Source: Solirubrobacterales bacterium
GTDB taxonomy: Bacteria > Actinomycetota > Thermoleophilia > Solirubrobacterales > 70-9
Direction: 5' to 3'
Length of the DNA stretch: 64,000 nucleotides
NCBI GenBank assembly: GCA_021155855.1
Contig: JAJNAZ010000005.1
Coordinates: 62,001-126,000 of the forward strand
Shown here: positions 23,315-30,815 of the stretch, one piece after another
How positions within the stretch are numbered: position 1 is the first letter of the stretch
How the letters are laid out: every line of letters starts with the position of its first letter
Notes under the pieces: model-generated
The model's database searches: none
Told to the model about the DNA's origin: nothing
Seen by the model: only the letters and a program-made list of their open reading frames with translations
Made by a program: the position numbers and the translations under genes

Positions 23315-24172
23315 TCAGTTCGGCAGGGCGAAGAGCGCGATCGCGGCGAAGTGCGCCGCGGCCGCACCGATTACGAGCACGTGGAAGATCTCGTGGTAGC
23401 CGAACACCGTCGGGCTCGGGTCCGGGCGCTGGATCGCGTAGATGATCGCGCCCGCGACGTAGAGCGCGCCGCCGCCGGCGATCAGCAGGCCGGCGCCGAT
23501 CCCTGCCTCGGCGACGATTGCGGGGAAACCGATCGCGCCGATCATCCCGACCGCGATGTAGACGGCCGCGGAGACGCCTTTCGGCGCATCGATCCAGACC
23601 AGCTCGACGATCGCCCCGGCGGCGGCGCCGGCCCAGACGGCGATCAGCAGCGCCGTCGCCAGCGGGCCGTCCATGACGAGAAGCGCGAACGGGGTCACGG
23701 TGCCGGCGATCAGCAGGAAGATCATCGTGTGATCGAGACGACGCATCCAGCGGCGGACCTCGGGGCGGCGCCAATCGACACGGTGATACAGGGCGCTGAC
23801 GCCGAACAGCGCCGAGAGGCTGACCGCGTACACGGCGATCGCGACCCGCGCCTCGAACCCCTTCGCGAGCACGATCAGGGTGGCGCCGAGCACCAGCGAG
23901 ACGAAGAAGGCGTACTCGTGGGTGACGCCGCGCAGGCGTGGCTTGACCTTGGCGATCTGCTCCGCGGCGGCGGCCCGAGCGTCGGCCATCCGCTCGGCGG
24001 CGGTCTCACGGGCATCCGCCATGCGCCCGGCGGCGGCGTCGCGCGCGTCGGCGACCCGCTCGACCGCCGCATCGCGGCGCTCGCCCATCGCCTCCAGCGC
24101 CGCATCGCGGCGCTCGCCCATCGCCCCCAGCGCCGCGTCGCGGCGCTCGGTGAACCGCTCCCGCGGTGTCAT
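23315..24172 (-). CDS. HlyIII/adiponectin-receptor-like membrane protein with an N-terminal repeat arm
   Basis: The 285-residue protein has a soluble arm (residues 1-77) and then seven hydrophobic helices of the hemolysin III/PAQR family. Family hallmarks are GVTHEYAFFVSLVLGA at the start, FGVSALYHRVDWRRPEVRRW, RRLDHTMIFLLIAGTVTPF and, near the end, FGYHEIFHVLVIG, whose His residues with that of ALYH make the likely zinc site. The family is thought to have membrane hydrolase-type activity. The arm consists of six 11-residue repeats rich in Arg, Asp and Ala. ATG 24172 has GGAGGG 8 nt upstream. The 3' end touches the ROK remnant. Confidence 0.9.
   Translation of the reverse strand: MTPRERFTERRDAALGAMGERRDAALEAMGERRDAAVERVADARDAAAGRMADARETAAERMADARAAAAEQIAKVKPRLRGVTHEYAFFVSLVLGATLIVLAKGFEARVAIAVYAVSLSALFGVSALYHRVDWRRPEVRRWMRRLDHTMIFLLIAGTVTPFALLVMDGPLATALLIAVWAGAAAGAIVELVWIDAPKGVSAAVYIAVGMIGAIGFPAIVAEAGIGAGLLIAGGGALYVAGAIIYAIQRPDPSPTVFGYHEIFHVLVIGAAAAHFAAIALFALPN
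23951..24148 (-). repeat. Six tandem 33-bp coding repeats in the HlyIII gene
   Basis: Residues 9-74 divide into six 11-mers: ERRDAALGAMG, ERRDAALEAMG, ERRDAAVERVA, DARDAAAGRMA, DARETAAERMA and DARAAAAEQIA. The first three are nearly identical at DNA level, suggesting recent slippage or recombination. An 11-residue period fits an amphipathic helix or right-handed coiled coil. Confidence 0.85.
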
Positions 24173-24317
24173 CTAGGTGGCCCTCCGATCACGTGCGAGC
24201 GAGGGTAGCCAAAGGGCGCGCCCGCGCGCCACCGCCGGGCGGGACTCGGCATCCTCGAGCGGAGGTACTACGCGCAAACTCGCCATGCCCTCGATCGGAT
24301 GCGAGACGGGGGTGGCC

Positions 24318-24716
24318 CTACAAACCCTCGGGCTGGGTGCGCTCCCCGCCGTAGTCCGGAATCTGCTGAACGGCCCAGCCGTTGCCGTCGGGGTCGCTGA
24401 AGAACACGAATCGGCCCCAGGGGAAGTCCTGGACGTCGGAGACCCCGAGCCCGCGTCCCTCGAGCTCGTCCCGGGCGGCCTCGATGTCGTCGACCACCAG
24501 CTGAAGCGCCTGAAGCGAGCCCGGCTCCATCTCGGTGATGCCCTGGCCGATCGCGATCGAGCAGCCGGAGCCCGGCGGGGTGAGCTGGATGAAGCGCAGG
24601 CCCTCCCGGACGGTCACGTCGTTGTCCAGAGTGAAGCCGGCTCGCTCGACGTAGAACGCCTTTGCCCGCTCGACATCGGAAACCGGGACCGCGACCAGCT
24701 CGAGCTTGAACTCCAT
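24318..24716 (-). CDS. VOC/glyoxalase-fold protein
   Basis: The 132-residue protein has two beta-alpha-beta-beta-beta modules: KLELVAVPVSDVERAKAFYV, TLDNDVTVREGLRFIQLTPP, LQLVVDDIEAARDELEGRGL and GRFVFFSDPDGNGWAVQQIP. This is the VOC superfamily layout (glyoxalase I, fosfomycin resistance and dioxygenase relatives). The first usual metal His is replaced by Val (AVPVSD), so catalysis is uncertain. It stands alone between the HlyIII and YbaK genes on the same strand. The 145-bp gap to HlyIII holds no gene. Confidence 0.85.
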   Translation of the reverse strand: MEFKLELVAVPVSDVERAKAFYVERAGFTLDNDVTVREGLRFIQLTPPGSGCSIAIGQGITEMEPGSLQALQLVVDDIEAARDELEGRGLGVSDVQDFPWGRFVFFSDPDGNGWAVQQIPDYGGERTQPEGL

Positions 24717-24788
24717 CCGGCGCCGCAGTCTATCCCGCTCGCGAGCACGCTGGGCGACTCCCGGGTGTCCCAGCGCCGATAGGTCGCT

Positions 24789-25283
24789 CTAGGTGTCCTG
24801 GCAGATGTCGGCCTCGACCGCCGAGCTCGCTCGGACGAGGTCACGCGGGTTGAGCAGCAGCGAGTGCTCGTGGTCGCCCCCGTTGCAGAGCACGCGGTCG
24901 TGGTCGAGGATGCGGCGGTCGACGATCTCCGCCGCGGGCAGCATCTCACCGAGCGGCGGGATCGCGCCGAGCTCGAAGCCGGGGAACTCGTTGGCCATCT
25001 CCTCCTCACTGGCGAGGCGCAGCTCCTTGCCGGCCTCCAACAGCGCGCGCAGCTTGTGCAGGTCGACGCGCTCGGAGGCGGGGACGACCGCGAGCCGGAA
25101 ACCGTCCTGGTCGCGCAATAGCACCGACTTCGCGGCGTTCGCCGGGGTCACGCCGGCGGCGCGGGCCTCGGCCGCGGCGCTTTCGCCCCGGGCATGCTCG
25201 ACCACCTCGTAGGCGATCCCGAGCTGATCGAGGTGAGCCGTGACGAGCCCGATCCCGGCTTCCGGGCCTGCCTCATCAGTCAT
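24789..25283 (-). CDS. YbaK/ProX-type aminoacyl-tRNA deacylase-like protein
   Basis: The 164-residue protein has the YbaK/aaRS-associated fold: YEVVEHARGESAAAEARAAG, AAKSVLLRDQDGFRLAVVPA (with the invariant Lys of KSVLL), ELRLASEEEMANEFPGFELG and GAIPPLGEM. The family clears mischarged Cys- or Ala-tRNA(Pro). ATG 25283 follows GAGGAGG by 5-6 nt. It is divergent from nrdR; the NrdR box lies between them. Confidence 0.9.
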   Translation of the reverse strand: MTDEAGPEAGIGLVTAHLDQLGIAYEVVEHARGESAAAEARAAGVTPANAAKSVLLRDQDGFRLAVVPASERVDLHKLRALLEAGKELRLASEEEMANEFPGFELGAIPPLGEMLPAAEIVDRRILDHDRVLCNGGDHEHSLLLNPRDLVRASSAVEADICQDT

Positions 25284-25357
25284 CTGAACCTCCTCGTCGC
25301 GGGTGGAGCATGCGAGCCTACGGCGGTCGCCGGGCGCTCGCAAGTTCAGCCACTCGC

Positions 25358-25373
25358 ACGCTATATCTAGCGT
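25358..25373. promoter_or_regulatory. NrdR box upstream of nrdR-nrdJ
   Basis: ACGCTATATCTAGCGT is a near-perfect palindrome matching the NrdR box pattern (ACAC-tATAT-nTn-GTGT). A degenerate second copy ACGC...CTAG starts 33 bp downstream (25391-25406), as expected since NrdR boxes come in pairs about three helical turns apart. The TAGAAT -10 (25404-25409) lies at the edge of the second copy, so NrdR could repress its own operon. Confidence 0.7.
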
Positions 25374-25417
25374 TGACTAGCAGAAGGAAAACGCCACCGC
25401 TAGTAGAATAGATCGTC

Positions 25418-25930
25418 ATGGACTGTCTCCGCTGCGACCGCCCCACACGCGTGCTCGAGAGCCGGCGCGCCGACGACGGCGACGCCACCCGGCGCCGGCG
25501 GCAGTGCCCGGAATGCGGCCATCGCTTCACCACCTACGAGCGCCGCCAGCGCGAGCCGTTGTTCGTCCGCAAGCGCGACGGCGAGCGCCAGCGCTTCGAC
25601 CGCACCAAGCTGCGCGCGGCGCTGCTGCGGGCGACCCACAAGCGCCAGGTCAGCGCCACCGACGTCGAGGCGCTGGTCGACCGGGTCGAGCTGGCGATCG
25701 AAACCTCGGGAGACGAGTTGACCGCGGAGCGGATCGGCGAACTCTGCCTGCTCGGCCTCCGCGACCTCGACTACGGGGCCTATCTGCAGTTCCTGGGGAC
25801 GCTCCCGTCACCGAACGCGGATTTTGCGGCGGCAGCTTCGGAGGGTTCTGTCCGGGCGGCTCGCAAGAGTGCATCGTTACCCGCTCAACCAGCCGAGCAG
25901 GGCGCGACCGGTAAGGAGAAGAGGAGATAG
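25418..25930 (+). CDS. nrdR: Transcriptional repressor NrdR
   Basis: The 170-residue ribonucleotide-reductase repressor has a zinc ribbon (C3-LR-C6 and C31-PE-C34) followed by an ATP-cone (FVRKRDGERQRFDRTKLRAA and onward) that senses ATP/dATP. Residues after about 140 (AAAASEGSVRAARKSASLPA) form a longer, disordered tail than most NrdR have. ATG 25418 lies 8 nt after TAGAAT with no Shine-Dalgarno. nrdJ follows after 3 bp, so the regulator and its target are one transcript. Confidence 0.96.
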   Translation: MDCLRCDRPTRVLESRRADDGDATRRRRQCPECGHRFTTYERRQREPLFVRKRDGERQRFDRTKLRAALLRATHKRQVSATDVEALVDRVELAIETSGDELTAERIGELCLLGLRDLDYGAYLQFLGTLPSPNADFAAAASEGSVRAARKSASLPAQPAEQGATGKEKRR

Positions 25931-25933
25931 AGG

Positions 25934-28729
25934 ATGGCGGAAAGCGCTGCAAACACGGCAAAACTTGAACAAGGGGGACTGACCTGCAGCCGACGGCACA
26001 CGACCCCGGGGGCCCACCCCTTCGACGAGGTCGAGTGGGAACTTCGCGACGCCGTCATCGGCGACCCGTCCAAGCCGGCGTTCGAGCAGCGCGAGGTCGA
26101 GTTCCCGAAGAGCTGGTCGCAGAACGCGACCAACATCGTCGCGCAGAAGTATTTCCGCGGCCGGCTCGGATCCGAGGAGCGCGAGAGCTCGGTGCGGCAG
26201 ATGATCTCCCGGGTCGCGGGGACGATCGCCGGCTGGGGCCGTGAGGGCGGCTACTTCTCCACCGACGAGGACGCCGACGCATTCGAGATGGAGCTGATCC
26301 ACATCCTCTTGCACCAGAAGGCCGCCTTCAACAGCCCGGTGTGGTTCAACGTCGGCTTCGAGGAGCGCCCTCAGTGCTCGGCCTGCTTCATCCTCTCGGT
26401 CGAGGACACGATGGAGTCGATCCTCGACTGGAACACCAAGGAGGGGATGATCTTCCGCGGCGGCTCCGGCTCCGGGATCAACCTCTCCAGCATCCGCGGC
26501 TCGGTCGAGCATCTCTCCAAGGGCGGGCTTGCCTCGGGCCCGGTCAGCTTCATGCGCGGCGCCGACGCCTGGGCGGGAACGATCAAGTCGGGCGGCAAGA
26601 CGCGGCGGGCGGCGAAGATGGTCGTGCTCGACGTCGACCATCCCGACATCGAGGACTTCATCTGGTGCAAGGCGCGCGAGGAGGAGAAGGCAGCGGCGCT
26701 TCGCGACGCGGGCTTCGACATGCGTCTCGACTCCGACTCCTTCCACTCGATCCAGTATCAGAACGCCAACAACTCGGTCCGGGTCACCGACGAGTTCATG
26801 CAGGCGGTCGACGACGACGCGGACTGGGACCTGATCGCGCGCAAGGACGGCTCGCCGACGAAGTCGCTGCCGGCTCGCGAGCTGATGCACCAGATCGCCG
26901 ACGCCGCCTGGCGCTGTGCCGACCCCGGGGTCCAGTACGACACCACGATCAATCGCTGGCACACGTGCCCCGAGTCGGGGCGGATCAACGCTTCCAATCC
27001 CTGCTCCGAGTACATGCACGTCGACGACTCGGCCTGCAACCTGGCTTCGCTCAACCTGATGAAGTTCCGCCGCGCCGACGGCTCCTTCGACACCGAGGAC
27101 TTCGAGCACGCCGTCGACATCGTCTTCTGGGCGCAGGAGATCGTCGTCGGCCCGTCGAGCTATCCGACCGAGGAGATCGGCCACAACGCGCGCGCCTTCC
27201 GCCAGCTCGGGCTCGGCTACGCGAACCTCGGCGCGCTGCTGATGTCGGACGGCGTCCCCTACGACTCGGATGCGGGTCGCAACATCGCCGCGGCGATCAC
27301 CGCGCTGATGACCGGGCGCGGCTACCGCAAGTCGGCCCAGATCGCGGCCGCGGTGGGCCCCTACGCCGAGTACGAGCGCAATCGCGAGCCCCATAACGCG
27401 GTGATGCGCATGCACCGCGACGCCTCCTACGAGATCGACGGCGACGGGATCAAGGGCGAGCTGCTGGAGGCCGCACGGCGAAGCTGGGACGAGGCGGTCG
27501 AGCTCGGCGAGGCGCACGGCTACCGCAACGCGCAGGCGACGGTGCTCGCCCCGACCGGGACGATCTCGTTCCTGATGGACTGCGACACGACGGGGATCGA
27601 GCCCGACTTCTCGCTGGTCAAGTTCAAGGAGCTGGTCGGCGGCGGGCAGATGACGATCGTCAACCGGACCGTGCCGATGGCGCTCGAGACGCTCGGCTAC
27701 TCGCCGTCAGAGATCGAGCAGATCGAGGCCCACATCAACGACAAGGGCACGATCGTCGGGGCCCCGGCGCTCAAGGACGAGCACCTGCCGGTATTCGACG
27801 TGGCCGTCGGCGAGCGGGCGATCTCGCACCTGGGCCACATCGAGATGATGGCCGCCGCGCAGCCGTTCCTCTCCGGCGCGATCTCGAAGACGGTCAACCT
27901 GCCGCAGACGGCGAGCACCGACGATATCGCCGACGCCTACATCCAGGGCCACAAGCACGGGCTCAAGGCACTGGCGATCTACCGCGACGGCTCGAAGACC
28001 GCCCAGGCGCTGCGTACCGACGCCGAGGACGACGTCGAGGAGGACGCCGCGGAAGCCGGCCCGGTGCCGGTTCGCCGCAAGATGCCGCGCGAGCGCGAGT
28101 CGATCACCCACAAGTTCTCGATCGCCGGCCACGAGGGCTACATCACTGCCGGCAAGTACGAGGACGGCTCGATCGGCGAGATCTTCCTCACCGACATCGG
28201 CAAGGAGGGCTCGACCCTGCGCGGGATGCTGAACGCGTTCGCGACCGCGATCTCGATCGGGCTCCAGTACGGGGTCCCGCTGGAGACCTTCGTGCGCAAG
28301 TTCAGCTACATGCGCTTCGACCCCGAGGGGATCACCAACAACCCCGAGATCCCGTTCGCGAAGTCGATGCCCGACTACATCATGCGCTGGCTCGGCAGCC
28401 GCTTTATCGACGACCTCGACGAGCTCGAGGACCTCGGCATCCTCACGCCGGAGGTGCGGGCGCGCAAGGAGGCACAGCAGTCGCTGTTCGCCGACGGCAC
28501 TGACTCCCCGGCCAACGGAGGCAACGGGCACGGAAACGGTTCCGTGGAACCGCACGCGAGCCCGGCCCAGCCGGCGGCCGCCTCGCTCACAGACACGCCC
28601 CCGGTCGTCCCCGCCCGGATCTCGGGCGGCGACCTCGGCCCCGCATGCGAGCAGTGCGGCGGGATGATGCAGCGGACGGGCTCGTGCTACACGTGCTCGA
28701 GCTGCGGCAACAACACCGGCTGCGGTTGA
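25934..28729 (+). CDS. nrdJ: Vitamin B12-dependent (class II) ribonucleotide reductase
   Basis: The 931-residue enzyme reduces ribonucleotides to deoxyribonucleotides using adenosylcobalamin instead of an oxygen-made radical. It shows the NrdJ start (WSQNATNIVAQKYFRG), NSPVWFNVGFEERPQCSACF with the first redox Cys, GSGSGINLSSIRGS, the active-site NPCSEYMHVDDSACNLASLN and LAPTGTISFLMDCDTTGIEP. A C-terminal zinc-ribbon-like end, CEQCGGMMQRTGSCYTCSSC, carries the reducing Cys. About 60 residues before it are Asn/Gly/Pro-rich linker. A Shine-Dalgarno GGAGATAGAGG touches the ATG. It is cotranscribed with nrdR under the NrdR box. No B12 riboswitch is visible. Confidence 0.97.
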   Translation: MAESAANTAKLEQGGLTCSRRHTTPGAHPFDEVEWELRDAVIGDPSKPAFEQREVEFPKSWSQNATNIVAQKYFRGRLGSEERESSVRQMISRVAGTIAGWGREGGYFSTDEDADAFEMELIHILLHQKAAFNSPVWFNVGFEERPQCSACFILSVEDTMESILDWNTKEGMIFRGGSGSGINLSSIRGSVEHLSKGGLASGPVSFMRGADAWAGTIKSGGKTRRAAKMVVLDVDHPDIEDFIWCKAREEEKAAALRDAGFDMRLDSDSFHSIQYQNANNSVRVTDEFMQAVDDDADWDLIARKDGSPTKSLPARELMHQIADAAWRCADPGVQYDTTINRWHTCPESGRINASNPCSEYMHVDDSACNLASLNLMKFRRADGSFDTEDFEHAVDIVFWAQEIVVGPSSYPTEEIGHNARAFRQLGLGYANLGALLMSDGVPYDSDAGRNIAAAITALMTGRGYRKSAQIAAAVGPYAEYERNREPHNAVMRMHRDASYEIDGDGIKGELLEAARRSWDEAVELGEAHGYRNAQATVLAPTGTISFLMDCDTTGIEPDFSLVKFKELVGGGQMTIVNRTVPMALETLGYSPSEIEQIEAHINDKGTIVGAPALKDEHLPVFDVAVGERAISHLGHIEMMAAAQPFLSGAISKTVNLPQTASTDDIADAYIQGHKHGLKALAIYRDGSKTAQALRTDAEDDVEEDAAEAGPVPVRRKMPRERESITHKFSIAGHEGYITAGKYEDGSIGEIFLTDIGKEGSTLRGMLNAFATAISIGLQYGVPLETFVRKFSYMRFDPEGITNNPEIPFAKSMPDYIMRWLGSRFIDDLDELEDLGILTPEVRARKEAQQSLFADGTDSPANGGNGHGNGSVEPHASPAQPAAASLTDTPPVVPARISGGDLGPACEQCGGMMQRTGSCYTCSSCGNNTGCG

Positions 28730-28827
28730 GCCGCGGGCCGGTGCTGGTCTCCAGGCCGCGCCGGGTGCCCAATCAACGGGCGTATGCTTCGGCGGCCAGC
28801 ACACGACGCGCTCGAAAGGCCCACCAG

Positions 28828-29277
28828 ATGCCGATGCTCGAACTTACCTATCCCAAGGGGGCGATCGCCTCGGATGCGCGCGATGAACTGCTCGAGGAGC
28901 TTGCGACCAAGATGCTCGCGGCGGAGAAGGCACCGGATACGGACTTCTTCCGCTCGATCACCTGGGTGTACGCGAACGAGATCGAGCCCGAGGCGCTCGC
29001 GGTCGGCGGGCGACCCGGCGGTGAGCCGCGTTTCCGGATCGCGGTCACCGTGCCCGAGGGCGCGCTCTCGGACCGGCGCAAGGGCCTACTGGTGGACTCG
29101 TTCAACCAAGCCGTGCTGCGGGCGGCGGGCCTCCCCGAGAGCGAGGGCATTCGCGTCTGGACCGTGATCAGCGAGGTCCCGGACGGAAACTGGGGCGCGG
29201 CCGGCCGGCAGGTCCGCTACCAGCAGCTGGTCGAAGCCGCGGCCGCGGAGCGGGAGCAAGCCGGGACGCCCGCCTGA
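28828..29277 (+). CDS. Tautomerase-superfamily protein
   Basis: The 149-residue protein begins MPMLELTYPKGAIASDARDE, so an N-terminal Pro (the catalytic base of 4-oxalocrotonate tautomerases) is exposed after Met removal; if translation starts at the second ATG (28834), Pro is lost. Two repeated beta-alpha-beta units (TYPKGAIASDARDELLEEL and IAVTVPEGALSDRRKGLLVD) fit a fused double tautomerase. ITWVYANEIEPEALAVGG is the conserved middle. The substrate is unknown. AAAGG is 8 nt upstream. Confidence 0.82.
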   Translation: MPMLELTYPKGAIASDARDELLEELATKMLAAEKAPDTDFFRSITWVYANEIEPEALAVGGRPGGEPRFRIAVTVPEGALSDRRKGLLVDSFNQAVLRAAGLPESEGIRVWTVISEVPDGNWGAAGRQVRYQQLVEAAAAEREQAGTPA

Positions 29278-29326
29278 GCTCAGCGGCCCCCGGCCGTCTC
29301 GTCCCGAGTTCGAAAAGCTGACGACG

Positions 29327-29695
29327 ATGGCCGAGCCCAAGGCGGTCGTCCGCCGCCTGATCGACGAGGTGTTGAACGGCGGCCGGATGGAGGTGATCGA
29401 CGAGATCTACTCCGCCGAGCTGGCGCCGGCGGCGCGGCGCTGGATCGAGCCCTTCCGCACCGCGTTTCCGGACATCGAGATGCAGACGCTCGAGCTCGTG
29501 GCCGAGGGCGAACGCGTCGTCGGCCGGTACCGATGCTCGGGCACCCAGCTCGGCCCCTGGCGCGGGCGCGAGCCGACCGGCAAGCGCATGCACGGCATCG
29601 ATGAGGTCTATTTCTTCACCGTCCGCGACGGCCGCATCATCGAGGCCTGGGGGCTCGAGGACGCGGCGAAGCGCATCCGCCAGCTGGGGGTCTAG
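29327..29695 (+). CDS. SnoaL-like ester cyclase family protein
   Basis: The 122-residue NTF2-fold protein follows the SnoaL pattern: AVVRRLIDEVLNGGRMEVID, FRTAFPDIEMQTLELVAEGE, VVGRYRCSGTQ, GIDEVYFFTVRDGRIIEAWG. Members act as polyketide cyclases, isomerases or have no known activity. It is 49 bp downstream of the tautomerase-like gene on the same strand. No Shine-Dalgarno is seen. Confidence 0.87.
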   Translation: MAEPKAVVRRLIDEVLNGGRMEVIDEIYSAELAPAARRWIEPFRTAFPDIEMQTLELVAEGERVVGRYRCSGTQLGPWRGREPTGKRMHGIDEVYFFTVRDGRIIEAWGLEDAAKRIRQLGV

Positions 29696-29891
29696 AGATT
29701 TGGATCGGCGACGGCGCGGCGCGTTCGCGATCCTGTAGCGCATCACCTCCTCCGTCGACAAGCTCGAGGCCCCTGGGCCCTCGCCGAGCGAGCTGCCCGA
29801 CGAGTTCCAGCCGCGCACGCTGCGCCGCCGCGGCCTTCAGGCGCTTGCGGCGCTCGCGGTCCTGATCGCGATCTTCCTGCTCGCGCCGGGG

Positions 29892-30815
29892 TTGAGCGCG
29901 GTCCGCGAGATCGTCGTCGAGGCGAGTCCGGGCTGGCTGGCGCTGGCGGCGCTGTTCGAGGGCCTCTCGCTCGCCTCCTACGTGGTCATGTTCGGCCCGA
30001 TCTTCTGCACCGGGCTGAGCTGGCGTCGGTGCTGGCAGATCGGCGGTGCATCGCTGGCGATGGGCTCGCTGGTCCCGGCGAGCGGCGCCGCCGGGCTCGC
30101 GCTCGGCGCCTGGGTCCTGCATCGAGGCGGCATGAGCGGCGAGCGGATCGCACGCCGCTCGGTCGCCTTCTTCTTGATCAAGAGCGGCGTCAACTTCCTC
30201 GCCGTCGCGGTGCTGGGCACGGTGATGGCGCTTGGGCTCGTCGGTCCCGAGCTGTCGATGTGGCTGACCGCGGTCCCCGCCGCCGGGGCGGCGCTGGCGC
30301 TCGGCGCGGTCGTCGCGATCCCTCGCCTCGGCCCCGGCCGCGAGCCCGGACCCGAGGCCTCGCGTGCGCGCCGCGCGATCAGCGCCGCCCGGCGCGCGGT
30401 GATCGAAGGCACCATCGAGGCGCTGAAGATCCTGCGCGGCGGCAACCGGCGGGTGCTGGCGGGGTCGCTCGGCTACTGGGCCTTCGACAACGCGGTCCTC
30501 TGGGCGACCTTCCAAGCCGTCGGGCTCTCTCCCCCGCTGACCGTCGTTTTGATGGGCTACTTGATCGGCCAGCTCGGCGGCCTGCTGCCGATCCCGGGCG
30601 GGATCGGGGGCATCGACGCCGGGCTGATCGGAACCCTGATCGTCTACGGCGCGCCCGCGGCCGGTACCGCCGCAGCCGTGCTCGGCTATCGCCTGATCCT
30701 CTTCTGGCTGCCGCTGATCGCCGGCGGCATCGCCTTCGACTCGCTGCGCCGCGACATGCCGGCTCGCGGGGAGCTCGCCGCCTGCGCGCCCGCGATCGCC
30801 GCCCAATCCGCATGA
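29892..30815 (+). CDS. Lysylphosphatidylglycerol synthase-like (UPF0104) membrane protein, start uncertain
   Basis: The protein has several hydrophobic helices with the UPF0104/LPG_synthase_TM motifs SLASYVVMFGPIF, GSLVPASGAAGLALGAW and GQLGGLLPIPGGIGGIDAGL. It is an integral membrane protein, possibly a flippase or lipid-modifying partner without the soluble transferase domain. TTG 29892 is the first conventional start, but it cuts the first helix in half. Coding sequence plainly continues upstream (LRRRGLQALAALAVLIAIFL, back to about 29742), where no ATG, GTG or TTG exists before the TAG at 29736. The true start may be unusual, or the 5' end damaged. The stop overlaps the next ATG (ATGA). 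Confidence 0.75.
   Translation: MSAVREIVVEASPGWLALAALFEGLSLASYVVMFGPIFCTGLSWRRCWQIGGASLAMGSLVPASGAAGLALGAWVLHRGGMSGERIARRSVAFFLIKSGVNFLAVAVLGTVMALGLVGPELSMWLTAVPAAGAALALGAVVAIPRLGPGREPGPEASRARRAISAARRAVIEGTIEALKILRGGNRRVLAGSLGYWAFDNAVLWATFQAVGLSPPLTVVLMGYLIGQLGGLLPIPGGIGGIDAGLIGTLIVYGAPAAGTAAAVLGYRLILFWLPLIAGGIAFDSLRRDMPARGELAACAPAIAAQSA

Noticed and set aside
22838-23317. A transposon insertion as the cause of the gene remnants
   Set aside because: No inverted repeats, target duplication or transposase sequence are visible; simple deletion explains both remnants.
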